Source: Limibacterium fermenti (GTDB lineage Bacteria > Bacteroidota > Bacteroidia > Bacteroidales > Dysgonomonadaceae). From it: a DNA stretch of 64,000 bases. The position numbers were made by a program, and so were the translations under genes. The DNA lies in the NCBI RefSeq assembly GCF_041902845.1, contig NZ_CP159486.1, positions 248,001 through 312,000 of the forward strand. Reading direction: 5' to 3'. Below are positions 15,040 to 24,310 of the stretch, one piece after another (positions within the stretch are counted from its first letter, which is position 1; every line of letters starts with the position of its first letter). The notes beneath the pieces were generated by a model. It searched no databases and was not told the DNA's origin. It saw only the letters and a list, made by a program, of their open reading frames with translations.

Positions 15040-15279
15040 CTTGATACTACCAGTATGACACTTGGTCAGGTCAGAACTAAAAAAGATACTACCGGCATGA
15101 CACTTTGTCCGTTCAGCGGTTCACTTGACGCAATCAGTACGACACTTGGTCAGGACAGGGGGGCACTTGACACGACCACCCCGACACTCGGTCAGTTCAG
15201 GAGGGCACTCGACACAATCAGCGCGACACTCTGTCAGGACAGGAACGCGCTTGACGCAATCAGCACGACACTTGGCTAA
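15040..15279 (+). repeat. Six-copy 42-bp tandem repeat array
   Basis: The unit (around CTTGACACAATCAGCACGAC...) recurs with an exact 42-bp period at 15043, 15085, 15127, 15169, 15211 and 15253. Because 42 is a multiple of 3 the array stays open in a plus-strand frame (14902-15279) encoding 14-residue repeats such as ALDTISATLCQDRN. That frame ends exactly in the last unit. The N-terminal part of the frame (MRFIMIPGTSPETCAGGYF) has no recognisable signal or domain, so translation is doubtful. The copies differ at many bases, and there are no unique spacers as in CRISPR. The stretch 14869-15039 before it holds nothing else identifiable. Confidence 0.75.
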
Positions 15280-15409
15280 AGAAGGAGCCTGCCGGATACC
15301 GGCAGCGCCTCACTCGACACTACCACTTCCCCAAAAGAGTCCTCTTTTCCTTCCCCGTCGAACCTCTCCAATCGGTTCGTCGGAGATGATTGTCCGTTTG
15401 GGTGTTCTC

Positions 15410-17491
15410 TTATTGCATCCGCTTAATAATGCTGTAAGCTTGTACAATACCCAATTCGCCCGACTTGCGCAGGTCGTCGAGCCCGGCTTCCGTCTCGCCG
15501 ACAGCCAAACGCACCAGTCCGCGGTTGAAATACGCTTCGGCAAACTGGGGCTCCAGTTCGATGGCTTTCGTATAATCGGTAATCGCAGCCTGATGATTTT
15601 TTTCCAATTCGTATAAAGTCGCCCGGTTGTAATAGGCAAATTGAAAGTCCGGCTGTAGCCGCGTAATGGTTTCATAGTCGCGCATAATGGCATCGTATTT
15701 GAGCGATTGGGTCGGCACGTCGGAAAGTTTGGCGAGCTTGTCGGCCGCGAATTTGTCCGTTTCGGCCGATACCATACTGCGGGAATTGTCCGTCGCAGAA
15801 CTCGATCGGGGGGCATCGTCCTTTTCGAGCCTTTCAATTTCCATTTGCTTAGACCGTATTACGGCTCTCGCAAAGTAAGCCATAACGAAGCCGGGGTCGA
15901 TTTCAATGATGCGCGAGATGTCGATCAGGGCATTTTCGTAGTCCTGCACCAACAAATAGTCCATGGCCCGGCCGAAATAAAGCCGGGTGTCGGAGGTTGC
16001 GTTCCGGATGCGCTGCGTGTAACGATCGATCGAACGGAAATGAGCCTGTATTTGTATTTCGTTCAGCGGCACTTCGTAGTTTGTGATCTTTAAGGCCCAT
16101 TCGAGTTCCATATTGCGGTTGGCCGACTGTAGCGTTTGAGAGAAATAGACCGGCCGGCGTACTTCGAACGTGCCTTCGTAATAAGTGAGCACGAACTCGG
16201 GTTCCGGCTCCACGGGCGCATTGATGTTCTGTACTTTGCCGCGACTTTGCCGCTGGTATTTGGTTTTTTCTTCCGATTTCTTGTCGGCGACCACCAGCAG
16301 GTTGAATTTTTGGATATCCTCATCGGTTTGTTCGCGGGTATCTTTCGACTCCGGTTGGTCGCTTTCCGTTTTAGAGGCCGGCTCTTTCAGCGAACTGCCC
16401 TTTCTGGCTTTCGCCTCTTCGGCACGGGCCAGATTATAATCCTGCTCGGCGCCGCGCAAATCGTTCAGTTGGCGTTTCAACTCCGACCGCATATAATATC
16501 CGGTGAAAAAATCGGGATGTTTTTCGAGAACGACATTTAAGTAGCTCAAAGCCCCTTGCGTGTCCCCCGTTTCGCGTTGCAGGATCGCGCGGTTGAGATA
16601 AGCAATGCTGTTGGACGGTTCCAATTCGAGCACCTTGTCGAAATCCTTTATAGCCCGGTTGTTGTCGGCTACCTGAGCCCGTAAGAGCCCACGGTTGAAG
16701 CGGGCGATCAGGTTGTTTTCGTCGCTTTCGATGACGCGGTCGTAATCGGCCATGGCCCCGCGTAAATCGTTCAGGTTATATTTGACCAATCCCCGGTTGA
16801 TGTAATTGCCTTCGAAGTACGGATCGAGGCGAATGGCTTCATCCAAATCGGCCAGCGCCTTGTTATAGTCTTTTTGTTGGAAATGCAATAATCCTCTTGC
16901 CGCAAACGACTGCGCATTATAAGAATCTATTTCGATAGCCTTGTTCAGGTCATCCATCGCTTTTAGGGTATCCTGCCGTTCGAGATGCATCTGCGAACGG
17001 GTAAGATATCCCGGAGTGTAATCGGGATAACGGCGCATCAGCACCTCGAAAAACTTCTCCGCGGTATCGTATTGCTTCAATTCGACATTGACGATGGCCA
17101 TGTTTACCAGCGTGAGCCGGTCTTCGGGAATGAACTCGAGACTGCGCTGGTAATCGGCCGCCGCGCCTTCGAACTTGTCCTGGTTTTGCCGGGCGGCGCC
17201 GCGTAACTGATACGCCGCCGTGTAATACGGATTCCGTTCCAGGCAGAGCGAACAATCTTCTTCCGCACCTTTAAAATCGTCGAGCATAAACTTCGCCATT
17301 CCCCGGTAGTAATAGGGGTCGGCAAGGTAAGGCTTGGCCGTGATAACCGAATTGAAATACTGGATGGCCAACACATAGTCCTCGAAATACAACGCATTTT
17401 TACCGATCATCATGACGCGATCGGTATTCACTTGCGACGTAGCCGATAAAGATGCCAGCAGTACAAAAATAGACAGGATCGTTTTTCTCAT
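15410..17491 (-). CDS. Tetratricopeptide-repeat protein, exported
   Basis: A 693-residue protein with an N-terminal signal peptide (TILSIFVLLASLSATSQ). About ten TPR units occupy residues 25-350 in the DxxAYxxRGxxxxxxxDxxGAxxDY style. A charged low-complexity linker follows (about 355-415), then a middle region, then three or four further TPRs (about 500-690). TPR arrays are protein-binding scaffolds. The type suggests a periplasmic or outer-membrane-associated adaptor, as seen with type IX secretion or cell-envelope complexes. It is followed on the minus strand only by the repeat-rich island and preceded by tsaE and porX. Confidence 0.9.
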   Translation of the reverse strand: MRKTILSIFVLLASLSATSQVNTDRVMMIGKNALYFEDYVLAIQYFNSVITAKPYLADPYYYRGMAKFMLDDFKGAEEDCSLCLERNPYYTAAYQLRGAARQNQDKFEGAAADYQRSLEFIPEDRLTLVNMAIVNVELKQYDTAEKFFEVLMRRYPDYTPGYLTRSQMHLERQDTLKAMDDLNKAIEIDSYNAQSFAARGLLHFQQKDYNKALADLDEAIRLDPYFEGNYINRGLVKYNLNDLRGAMADYDRVIESDENNLIARFNRGLLRAQVADNNRAIKDFDKVLELEPSNSIAYLNRAILQRETGDTQGALSYLNVVLEKHPDFFTGYYMRSELKRQLNDLRGAEQDYNLARAEEAKARKGSSLKEPASKTESDQPESKDTREQTDEDIQKFNLLVVADKKSEEKTKYQRQSRGKVQNINAPVEPEPEFVLTYYEGTFEVRRPVYFSQTLQSANRNMELEWALKITNYEVPLNEIQIQAHFRSIDRYTQRIRNATSDTRLYFGRAMDYLLVQDYENALIDISRIIEIDPGFVMAYFARAVIRSKQMEIERLEKDDAPRSSSATDNSRSMVSAETDKFAADKLAKLSDVPTQSLKYDAIMRDYETITRLQPDFQFAYYNRATLYELEKNHQAAITDYTKAIELEPQFAEAYFNRGLVRLAVGETEAGLDDLRKSGELGIVQAYSIIKRMQ

Positions 17492-17599
17492 CTTATAGTT
17501 TCTGTGATGCGAATGTAGGAAATTTTCGTGACTTTTTACGGGGTTTGCGATCTTTAAGAGCGTTTTAATATTCTTTAGTTTAATGAGCTGCCGGCAAAA

Positions 17600-18013
17600 T
17601 CATTCGGTTTCAATCAGCCGGCTCCCGTCGGGTTGTTCGGTAATGGTTATGCGCACCGTATTTTCCGGCAATAACGTTTCTACCAATTCCGGCCACTCGA
17701 TGAAGCAACGGTTGCCGCTGTAGAAGTAATCTTCGTAGCCGAAGTCGAAAGCTTCTTCGAGTTTTTTGATGCGGTAAAAATCAAAGTGGTACACCGAAGC
17801 GCCATCCTCCGTGCGGTATTCGTTAATGATGGCGAAGGTGGGGCTGGTGACGGGTTCCTGTACGCCCAGTTCTTTACAAAGCGCCTTGATAAAAGTGGTT
17901 TTGCCGGCGCCCATTACTCCATAAAACGCAAAGACCGTTTTATCGTGCATTTCCCGGAGAAAAACTTTAGCCGCCGTTTGGATCTGTGATAAGTCGTTTA
18001 TTTCTATTTTCAT
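17600..18013 (-). CDS. tsaE: tRNA threonylcarbamoyladenosine biosynthesis ATPase TsaE
   Basis: A 137-residue P-loop protein with Walker A GVMGAGKTTFIKAL (about residues 33-46), the SPTFAIINEY motif and the HFDFYRIK segment, all characteristic of TsaE. It is needed with TsaB and TsaD to make the t6A modification on ANN-decoding tRNAs. The length is normal. It lies 3 bases after porX and is probably co-transcribed with it. Confidence 0.95.
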   Translation of the reverse strand: MKIEINDLSQIQTAAKVFLREMHDKTVFAFYGVMGAGKTTFIKALCKELGVQEPVTSPTFAIINEYRTEDGASVYHFDFYRIKKLEEAFDFGYEDYFYSGNRCFIEWPELVETLLPENTVRITITEQPDGSRLIETE

Positions 18014-18016
18014 ATT

Positions 18017-19567
18017 CTATTGTTTTGGGTGAAGGGTGATGAGCGGAACAATCATCTCTTCCATCGAGATGCCGCCGTGTTGAAATGTATTTTCGTAATA
18101 CGATGCAAAGTGATTGAAATTGTTCGGATAGGCAAAAAAGTCGTTATCGAGGGCGAAGATATATCGCGTACTGACATTGGGCGAAGGCAGTCCGATGCTT
18201 TCGGGATGGGTCACGGAGAAGACTTTCTTGGGATCATACGCCAGATTTTTTCCTGCCTTGTAGCGCAGGTTGGCATTGGTTTGTTTGTCGGCGGTCACTT
18301 TCTGCGGATGTTTGACTCTGATTGTCCCGTGGTCGGTTGTGAGGACTACCGTGCCTCCTTTTCCGGCTATTTTGGAGAGCAACGACGGCAGGGACGAATG
18401 CAGGAACCACGAACGCGTGAGCGAGCGGTACGCCGCTTCGTCGGAAGCCAGTTCGCGGAGCATTTTCGACTCGGTACGGGCATGCGAAAGCATATCGATG
18501 AAATTGAATACTCCCACAGTCAGGTCGCATAGCTCACGTCCGGAAAAACCGTTCGCAAAACGCTCGCCTTCCTGATGGAGGTTGATTTTAGTGTAAGAGA
18601 AGGAACCCTTTCGGCCGAGACGGCTCAGCAATGCCGCAAGCAGATCCGCTTCATGCAGGTTCTTGCCGGTTTCCTCGCTTTCTTCCACCCAATATTGAGG
18701 CATATCCGCCGCTATCCGGTTAGGCAACATTCCAGCGAACAAGCTGTTGCGTGCATACTGAGTAGCGGTCGGCAAGATGCTGAAGTATTCCTGTTCCGTA
18801 TATAAGAAATGTTCGGTAGCCACATCTTTTATGGCCAGCCATTGGTCGAGACGGAAGTTATCGATGAGGATGAGAAATACTTTTTCGCCCCGGTCGATCA
18901 AAGGGAAAACCTGTTGTTCGAGGAGTTGCGGGCTCATGAGGGGACGGGAGGGATCGTTGCCGTTTATCCAAGCTTCGTAATGCCGTTTGATGAATTTTCC
19001 GAAGGCTTTTCCGGCCTCTTCCTTTTGCCGCATCACAAACTCCTGCATCGGATGCTGCGACCGGGCGAATTCCATCTCCCAAAACACGATTTTTTTATAG
19101 ATAGCCGTCCACTCCGTGGCCGAATCGGCCCGTCCGATATCCTCGCTCAATTTGTTAAATTCCCCGCGATAATCGACCGTTGCCGTTTCCGAAATGATTT
19201 CCTTTTGGTCGAGAAGTTTCTTGATGGTGATGAGTATCTGATTCGGTTTGACCGGCTTGATGAGATAATCGGCGATCTTTTTGCCGATGGCTTTATTCAT
19301 GATCCCCTCGTCCTCGCTTTTGGTAATCATTACCACCGGTATGTCCGGGCGGAAAGTATGAAGTGCGGAAAGCGTTTCGAGGCCGGTGAGCCCCGGCATG
19401 TGCTCATCCATAAAGATGAGGTCGTAGGGCGATAAACGGCACATTTCCAGTGCATCGTTGCCGTTGTTGGCGCAGTCGACGCTATACCCTTTTTCTTCGA
19501 GAAAAAGAATATACGGTTTCAACAGATCTATTTCATCGTCTACCCAAAGGAAATGCGCTTTCTTCAT
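18017..19567 (-). CDS. porX: PorX-type response regulator with PglZ phosphatase-fold domain
   Basis: A 516-residue protein. Residues 1-120 are a CheY-like receiver with acidic pocket D10/D11 and phospho-acceptor D54 (LIFMDEHMPG), T83 and K105. Residues from about 200 on form a PglZ/alkaline-phosphatase-superfamily domain, with the SILPTATQYARNSLFAG segment holding the catalytic Thr, and TTDHGTIRV and HGGISMEEM motifs for metal ligands. In Porphyromonas gingivalis PorX works with PorY to control the type IX secretion system and gliding/secretion genes. Its presence suggests this organism has a type IX system. It forms a unit with tsaE. Confidence 0.93.
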   Translation of the reverse strand: MKKAHFLWVDDEIDLLKPYILFLEEKGYSVDCANNGNDALEMCRLSPYDLIFMDEHMPGLTGLETLSALHTFRPDIPVVMITKSEDEGIMNKAIGKKIADYLIKPVKPNQILITIKKLLDQKEIISETATVDYRGEFNKLSEDIGRADSATEWTAIYKKIVFWEMEFARSQHPMQEFVMRQKEEAGKAFGKFIKRHYEAWINGNDPSRPLMSPQLLEQQVFPLIDRGEKVFLILIDNFRLDQWLAIKDVATEHFLYTEQEYFSILPTATQYARNSLFAGMLPNRIAADMPQYWVEESEETGKNLHEADLLAALLSRLGRKGSFSYTKINLHQEGERFANGFSGRELCDLTVGVFNFIDMLSHARTESKMLRELASDEAAYRSLTRSWFLHSSLPSLLSKIAGKGGTVVLTTDHGTIRVKHPQKVTADKQTNANLRYKAGKNLAYDPKKVFSVTHPESIGLPSPNVSTRYIFALDNDFFAYPNNFNHFASYYENTFQHGGISMEEMIVPLITLHPKQ

Positions 19568-19697
19568 CTAATCGATCAGCCGACTCGTATATGAGCCGAA
19601 TGGAGGAACAAATATATGGAATTCTTATGTATCCGGCAATTTTTTACTCGTGTCGTGCGGAAACCTGTTTTTTTATCCGTCCGATAAAGGCGAAAAA

Positions 19698-19737
19698 TAC
19701 CGGGCGAAAATGACATGACGGTCATTTTTGCCCGGTA
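19698..19737 (-). terminator. Terminator of the M16/SusC operon
   Basis: A 17-bp stem with one mismatch (19698-19714 with 19721-19737), a 6-base loop and flanking A/T runs. It lies just past the end of the M16 peptidase gene on the minus strand, and also between porX (which starts at 19567) and that gene. Confidence 0.75.
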
Positions 19738-19770
19738 CTTTTATCCGGTGAGGAAATGGACGGGATATTT

Positions 19771-22578
19771 CTACTTCGCGCCGGGAGTTGTCATGATAAC
19801 GGCAATGCGATCGCCGTTTTCCATGATATTCCGGGCAAATTGCTGAATGTCTTTTGCTGTGATATCGTTCACGATGGCCGCATAATCCTTCGAGATATCG
19901 ACGCCATGATTCCACTGATAACTCATGACGTATTGCCAATACCTGTTCAGCGTAAGATTACTTTGATATACTTTGAGCAGATATTCTTTCGCTTTGTCGA
20001 TATCGGCTTTCTCCGGTCCTTCAGAGGCGATATCCTGCAGGCCTTTATCGACTAACGATACGGCCAGTTCCTGAGACTTCGGATTGGTTGTAAACCGTAC
20101 CTTAACCATTGCTTTTTCTTCCGGATAGTATTCGGCGCTGCTGCTTGCCCCGACAGAATAAGCCGCTCCCGCTTCTTCCCGTATCGTCTTCGTATAAAGT
20201 ATCGTGAGCGCTTGTCCGAGCATACTCGCCATAAGCTGATTGCGAAAATCGAATGTATGGTCGGCATGATACAGTACGGTTATGGTCGATTTTGGCGTTT
20301 CTTCTTCTTGCTCAAAGATACATGAACGGCTACCCGGAATGATTTTCAATACCGGTTTCGCCACTTCTTTCTTATTGGTAGAGGGCAGGGACGCGATATA
20401 TTTCTCCAGATGAGGACGCAAACTGTCCATATCGACATTGCCGACGATGGAAATCGTAAAGTTTGAAGCATCGGCAAAGCGTTCCTTATAGAGTTTCAAC
20501 AGTTGGTCGTAGTCCACTTTATCCAGGTTTTCCGCGTCCATTTTTTCGGTATAGGGGGTGTCTCCGTAGAGAGTCCTGCTCAAAGAATCGGCATATATCG
20601 TCGAGGGCTTGTCTTTCCCGTCTTTCAGACTCCGTTTCAGACGGTCGACGAGCGCCGTGAAGGCATTCTCGTCCTTATGCGGATAGAGGAATGCGGCGTG
20701 CATTTTCTCAAACAACGTCTTGATATCCTTTGGAGAGCAACTGCCGGCGATAGACTGATAGTTTTCCGATATTCCGGCATTGATATCGGCATTGATACCA
20801 ATGAATTTTTTTTCCATATCCGAAAAATTATAGTTTCCCCATCCCGAAACGCCGACCATCATATTCAATAACGAGCCGTACTTATACGTCTCGACAGGCA
20901 ACAACGATAATCCGCCATAAGCCATTGCCTGAACAAGTATCTCGTCATTTTTGAAATCCGTTTTCTTGATGATAACTTTAACGCCGTTAGAGAGTACGAT
21001 ATTCACATAACCGTCCTTATCGGTCGTTTCCGATACGATCTTACCGGCTTTCGGTTCTGCCGGCAGGAAAGGCAGATTACTGACTTGGTCGATATAGGGC
21101 TCCAGTTTTTCCGCTTTCACCTTATGATAGAGGTCAATCATATCCTGTTGTGACGGTAGCTTCAACGTATCGTTTTGAGGCGCAGTCACGGCAATGACAA
21201 TATTCCTGTCGTCCGCTGCGAAGATCGAGTTAAGATAGTCGTTCAATCCATCCACATTGAGTTTCGGTAAAGTCTCGTTCCAAAAAGCGACTTCGTCTTC
21301 GAGACTGGGTATCGGCTCATTGTCGAGGAAGTTACGTACATATTCATCCACGAATCTTGAACTTTGCCGTTTATCTTTATCTTTCAACAGATTATTGAGG
21401 CCTACAAGCATATCGTGACGATAGCGGTCGAATTCCGTTTGAGTGAAACCATGTTGCCGCACACGGAACAATTCGCGTAAAGCTCCTACCGTCCCTTTTT
21501 CGATGTCTCCGTTGGCTGAAAGACAACTAACGGTCAGCGCAAGGGCTTTTTTAGTTTTGGCAATAAAGAAGTCGCCGAAACGCACGAACGCAAATCCGAA
21601 CGGAGCATTAGGCTTCTGGGCGATATCGCGCGTATGGTCGTGATACATCCCATAAATGAAATTATTATACAGGTTGTTTATCAGGTATTGCCGGCTGTTT
21701 TTCTTGTCGCGGGCAGGAGCATCGTATTTGAAATAGAACGTTACCGTAGGAGATAACAGTTCTTGGTCACTTCCTATGAATACAATAGGTTCTTTATTAT
21801 CCGGGACGGGATAATAAATGCGTTCGGCGGCATCTTTGCGGGGAGCCGGTATATCGGCAAAGATGGTTTTAATCTTTTCTTCTATTTCATCCACATCGAT
21901 ATCGCCGACAATCACGATACCCTGCAAATCGGGGCGATACCATTTCGTATAGTAATTGCGTAATGTTTGCGGCTCGAAGTGCATGACGATATCCATATTT
22001 CCAATAGGCATCGCGTCTTCATATTTTGATCCGGCCATTATTACCGGCATCATCGCCTCATTCATCCGTTGCGAAGCGTTGTTGCGTGCGCGCCATTCTT
22101 CATGGATCACGCCTCTCTCTTCTTCTATATCTTTGTCGCTGAGAGTCAAGTCGTGCGACCAGTCATGCAAGATAAGGAGGCAAGAGTCGATGGCGCCGTT
22201 GACGGTGGTGGGTACATTGTCGATATTGTAAACGGTTTCATCGACGGCCGTATAGGCATTCAGGTCCGCTCCGAATTTGACCCCTATTTTTTCCAGATAA
22301 CTGCGCAGGCCGGTTCCGGGAAAGTTCTTTGTTCCGTTGAAGGCCATATGCTCAAGGAAATGGGCCAGACCGCGCTGGTCGGCATCTTCTTGAATAGCTC
22401 CCACTTTCTGTGCGATATAGAAAAAAGCGCGCTCCTTCGGCTCTTGGTTATGGCGGATATAATAGGTCAGTCCGTTGTCTAATTTACCGACCCTTACGGC
22501 TTTGTCTTGTACAAAGTCTTGGGCTTGAATAATGAATATACTGCAGAATAAGAGTACTAAACTCAAAACATTTTTCAT
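19771..22578 (-). CDS. M16 family zinc metallopeptidase
   Basis: A 935-residue protein with a signal peptide (SLVLLFCSIFIIQAQ), so it is exported. The inverted zinc motif HFLEH (about residues 73-77), with the distal Glu in the EERGVIHEEW segment about 75 residues on, identifies an active M16A-type half. A second M16 half without the zinc motif follows (about 540-935). Such pitrilysin-like enzymes cut peptides inside a closed chamber. It is the last gene of the SusC/SusD operon, overlapping the thioredoxin gene by 4 bases, and may process imported or surface peptides. Confidence 0.93.
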   Translation of the reverse strand: MKNVLSLVLLFCSIFIIQAQDFVQDKAVRVGKLDNGLTYYIRHNQEPKERAFFYIAQKVGAIQEDADQRGLAHFLEHMAFNGTKNFPGTGLRSYLEKIGVKFGADLNAYTAVDETVYNIDNVPTTVNGAIDSCLLILHDWSHDLTLSDKDIEEERGVIHEEWRARNNASQRMNEAMMPVIMAGSKYEDAMPIGNMDIVMHFEPQTLRNYYTKWYRPDLQGIVIVGDIDVDEIEEKIKTIFADIPAPRKDAAERIYYPVPDNKEPIVFIGSDQELLSPTVTFYFKYDAPARDKKNSRQYLINNLYNNFIYGMYHDHTRDIAQKPNAPFGFAFVRFGDFFIAKTKKALALTVSCLSANGDIEKGTVGALRELFRVRQHGFTQTEFDRYRHDMLVGLNNLLKDKDKRQSSRFVDEYVRNFLDNEPIPSLEDEVAFWNETLPKLNVDGLNDYLNSIFAADDRNIVIAVTAPQNDTLKLPSQQDMIDLYHKVKAEKLEPYIDQVSNLPFLPAEPKAGKIVSETTDKDGYVNIVLSNGVKVIIKKTDFKNDEILVQAMAYGGLSLLPVETYKYGSLLNMMVGVSGWGNYNFSDMEKKFIGINADINAGISENYQSIAGSCSPKDIKTLFEKMHAAFLYPHKDENAFTALVDRLKRSLKDGKDKPSTIYADSLSRTLYGDTPYTEKMDAENLDKVDYDQLLKLYKERFADASNFTISIVGNVDMDSLRPHLEKYIASLPSTNKKEVAKPVLKIIPGSRSCIFEQEEETPKSTITVLYHADHTFDFRNQLMASMLGQALTILYTKTIREEAGAAYSVGASSSAEYYPEEKAMVKVRFTTNPKSQELAVSLVDKGLQDIASEGPEKADIDKAKEYLLKVYQSNLTLNRYWQYVMSYQWNHGVDISKDYAAIVNDITAKDIQQFARNIMENGDRIAVIMTTPGAK

Positions 22579-23642
22579 TTCACACTATTATTTAGTTGTT
22601 TACGTAATTCTTTAATTTTTTCCAACTGTTCTCTTTCGGATTTCTCCGTAAGACTTTTCTCTAATGTCGAACAGGCATAGTCGAACTGGCTTTGGCTGAT
22701 GCCGGCCATGGTGGCGGACTGTTCGAGATTCTTAAAAAGCAATTCTTTATCGTTCATGATGATGGACGCCGGCAGTTTATACATCATCGTATATTCGGCC
22801 GCTTTCGAAACGCCGTTTTGCTTCATAAAGTTTTCATATTCATCCATCTTGAGTTTATCATATCCCTTGAATTCATCGGTGCCGACATCCGTAAGATAAA
22901 AGCTCTTTGCATACATGCGCCATCTGTCTTCGAGCATCTCGCCGATTTGAGCTCCATATTTGGAGATGAATTCAGAACGGTGTTTGTACACATAGAGAAA
23001 CGAGGGGTTGTCAGGATTCGTAATGTACGTACAAAAGATGTCGAAAGCCTCTTCATCAGAGAGTAACGTTTCGGGACGACGATTACAAAACTCCTCCGCC
23101 ACCGTTTCCACACGATTCAGCCTATTAACCCTGCTCAATTCCGCAATATATTCACGGATAAGTTCCGGAGTGCGTTCACCCGCTTCATAGCGCTGTTCCA
23201 GTACGGAAGGAGTGTCGTTCCGGAGTTTGACGTTCAGCGTATCGATCAGAGCCTGAGGCTCGAAATATCCCAGCATGCGAAACTTTTCATTTCCATCAGC
23301 GTCCAGTACCAGATAGGTGGGATAACTATTTATATCCCATTGTTTCACGAGACCTATTCCTTCCCCTTTCTCCATGTCGATCTTTACCGATACGAAAGCA
23401 TGGTTCATATAGTCCCCGAGCATCTTTTGCGGAAACACCTCATTGGCCATTTTGCGGCACGGACCGCACCAGGTGGTGTAGCAATCCACAAACACCAGTT
23501 TATTCCGGGCTTTGGCAATATCCAATATCTCCTTCAACGGCTTATTCTCGAATTTTACTCCGCCTGCATCCTGAGCCGTCAATAGCGACGGAAGGACAAA
23601 TAGCCGGAGTATGAATAGAGCGAGTATACTATTTCTTATCAT
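22575..23642 (-). CDS. Thioredoxin-fold protein, exported
   Basis: A 355-residue protein with a signal peptide (LFILRLFVLPSLLTAQ). The thioredoxin fold has the active site YTTWCGPCRKM (about residues 56-66), followed by VKIDMEKGEG, SYPTYLVLDADG and the cis-Pro region. The remaining 200 residues are helical and unassigned. Periplasmic proteins of this kind reduce or shuffle disulfides. The start codon of the M16 gene overlaps its stop codon (ATGA type), showing translational coupling. Confidence 0.92.
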   Translation of the reverse strand: MIRNSILALFILRLFVLPSLLTAQDAGGVKFENKPLKEILDIAKARNKLVFVDCYTTWCGPCRKMANEVFPQKMLGDYMNHAFVSVKIDMEKGEGIGLVKQWDINSYPTYLVLDADGNEKFRMLGYFEPQALIDTLNVKLRNDTPSVLEQRYEAGERTPELIREYIAELSRVNRLNRVETVAEEFCNRRPETLLSDEEAFDIFCTYITNPDNPSFLYVYKHRSEFISKYGAQIGEMLEDRWRMYAKSFYLTDVGTDEFKGYDKLKMDEYENFMKQNGVSKAAEYTMMYKLPASIIMNDKELLFKNLEQSATMAGISQSQFDYACSTLEKSLTEKSEREQLEKIKELRKQLNNSVK

Positions 23643-23648
23643 CCTTAT

Positions 23649-24293
23649 TTATTTTACATCACGGACACAACGCACATTCAGCAAATGACCTTTCGCAATG
23701 CTCTTTTGTTCATATCCGCTTTTATTATAGACTATTTTGCGACAAAATGCAAAATTGTTTTCAGATTTGGTTTCATCGGTGGTTGCCGTCCAATAAAATC
23801 CGTAAACACCTGCATAAAAGTCGATCGGCTGCTGGGAATAGGATTCAGCCGTAATATAAAATCCCCCGAATTGAAGGTCGATAGCCTCTGTAATGTAGGG
23901 CCCGACCCTATCCGCCAACCGGTTCCAGTCTTCATTGGTAGGCAGACGCCATCCGTCGGGGACCGCGGCATTTGCGGCGGTGAAATCGTAAAGGCCGCCG
24001 TAATTGTCATAATATTTCCGGTTCCTTCCATCGTCATAATAAATGGGTTTTACGGGTGTGAGATCCGGACGGAACGCTCCTTCTGTGGTCTGAAAACGCA
24101 TATTGTCCGTCATCCATTCCTGATCTCCGTAACGAGCCCAAGGGTATGTAATGCCGTCGCGATCATCTACGAATATTCCGGTAGCGTCCGGTACCGGTGT
24201 CGCAAATGCCTCTTCCTCATCGCTGCACGATATCATTCCAACGATGGAGATGAAAAGGAATACGATTGATTTATATCTAAATTTCATTGTCAT
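23649..24293 (-). CDS. FISUMP-domain lipoprotein
   Basis: A 214-residue protein with a lipoprotein signal (FLFISIVGMISC, Cys23). A domain with YPWARYGDQEWMTDNMRF, then YYDNYGGLYDFTAANAAVPD, then GWRLPTNEDWNRLADRVG and a closing CVRDVK is the Fib_succ_major (FISUMP) pattern. The family is common in Bacteroidetes surface proteins and has no established activity. It sits 6 bases before the thioredoxin gene and 17 bases after the SusD-linked lipoprotein, inside the uptake operon. Confidence 0.88.
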   Translation of the reverse strand: MTMKFRYKSIVFLFISIVGMISCSDEEEAFATPVPDATGIFVDDRDGITYPWARYGDQEWMTDNMRFQTTEGAFRPDLTPVKPIYYDDGRNRKYYDNYGGLYDFTAANAAVPDGWRLPTNEDWNRLADRVGPYITEAIDLQFGGFYITAESYSQQPIDFYAGVYGFYWTATTDETKSENNFAFCRKIVYNKSGYEQKSIAKGHLLNVRCVRDVK

Positions 24294-24310
24294 TTTAAAT
24301 TGTTAATGGA

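Noticed and set aside
14902..15279. 125-codon plus-strand frame across the 42-bp array
   Set aside because: The frame is open because the period is a multiple of 3. There is no signal, no domain and no promoter, so the array is reported as a repeat instead.
15040..15279. 42-bp array as a CRISPR
   Set aside because: There are no unique spacers between constant repeats, the units abut directly and no cas gene is present.
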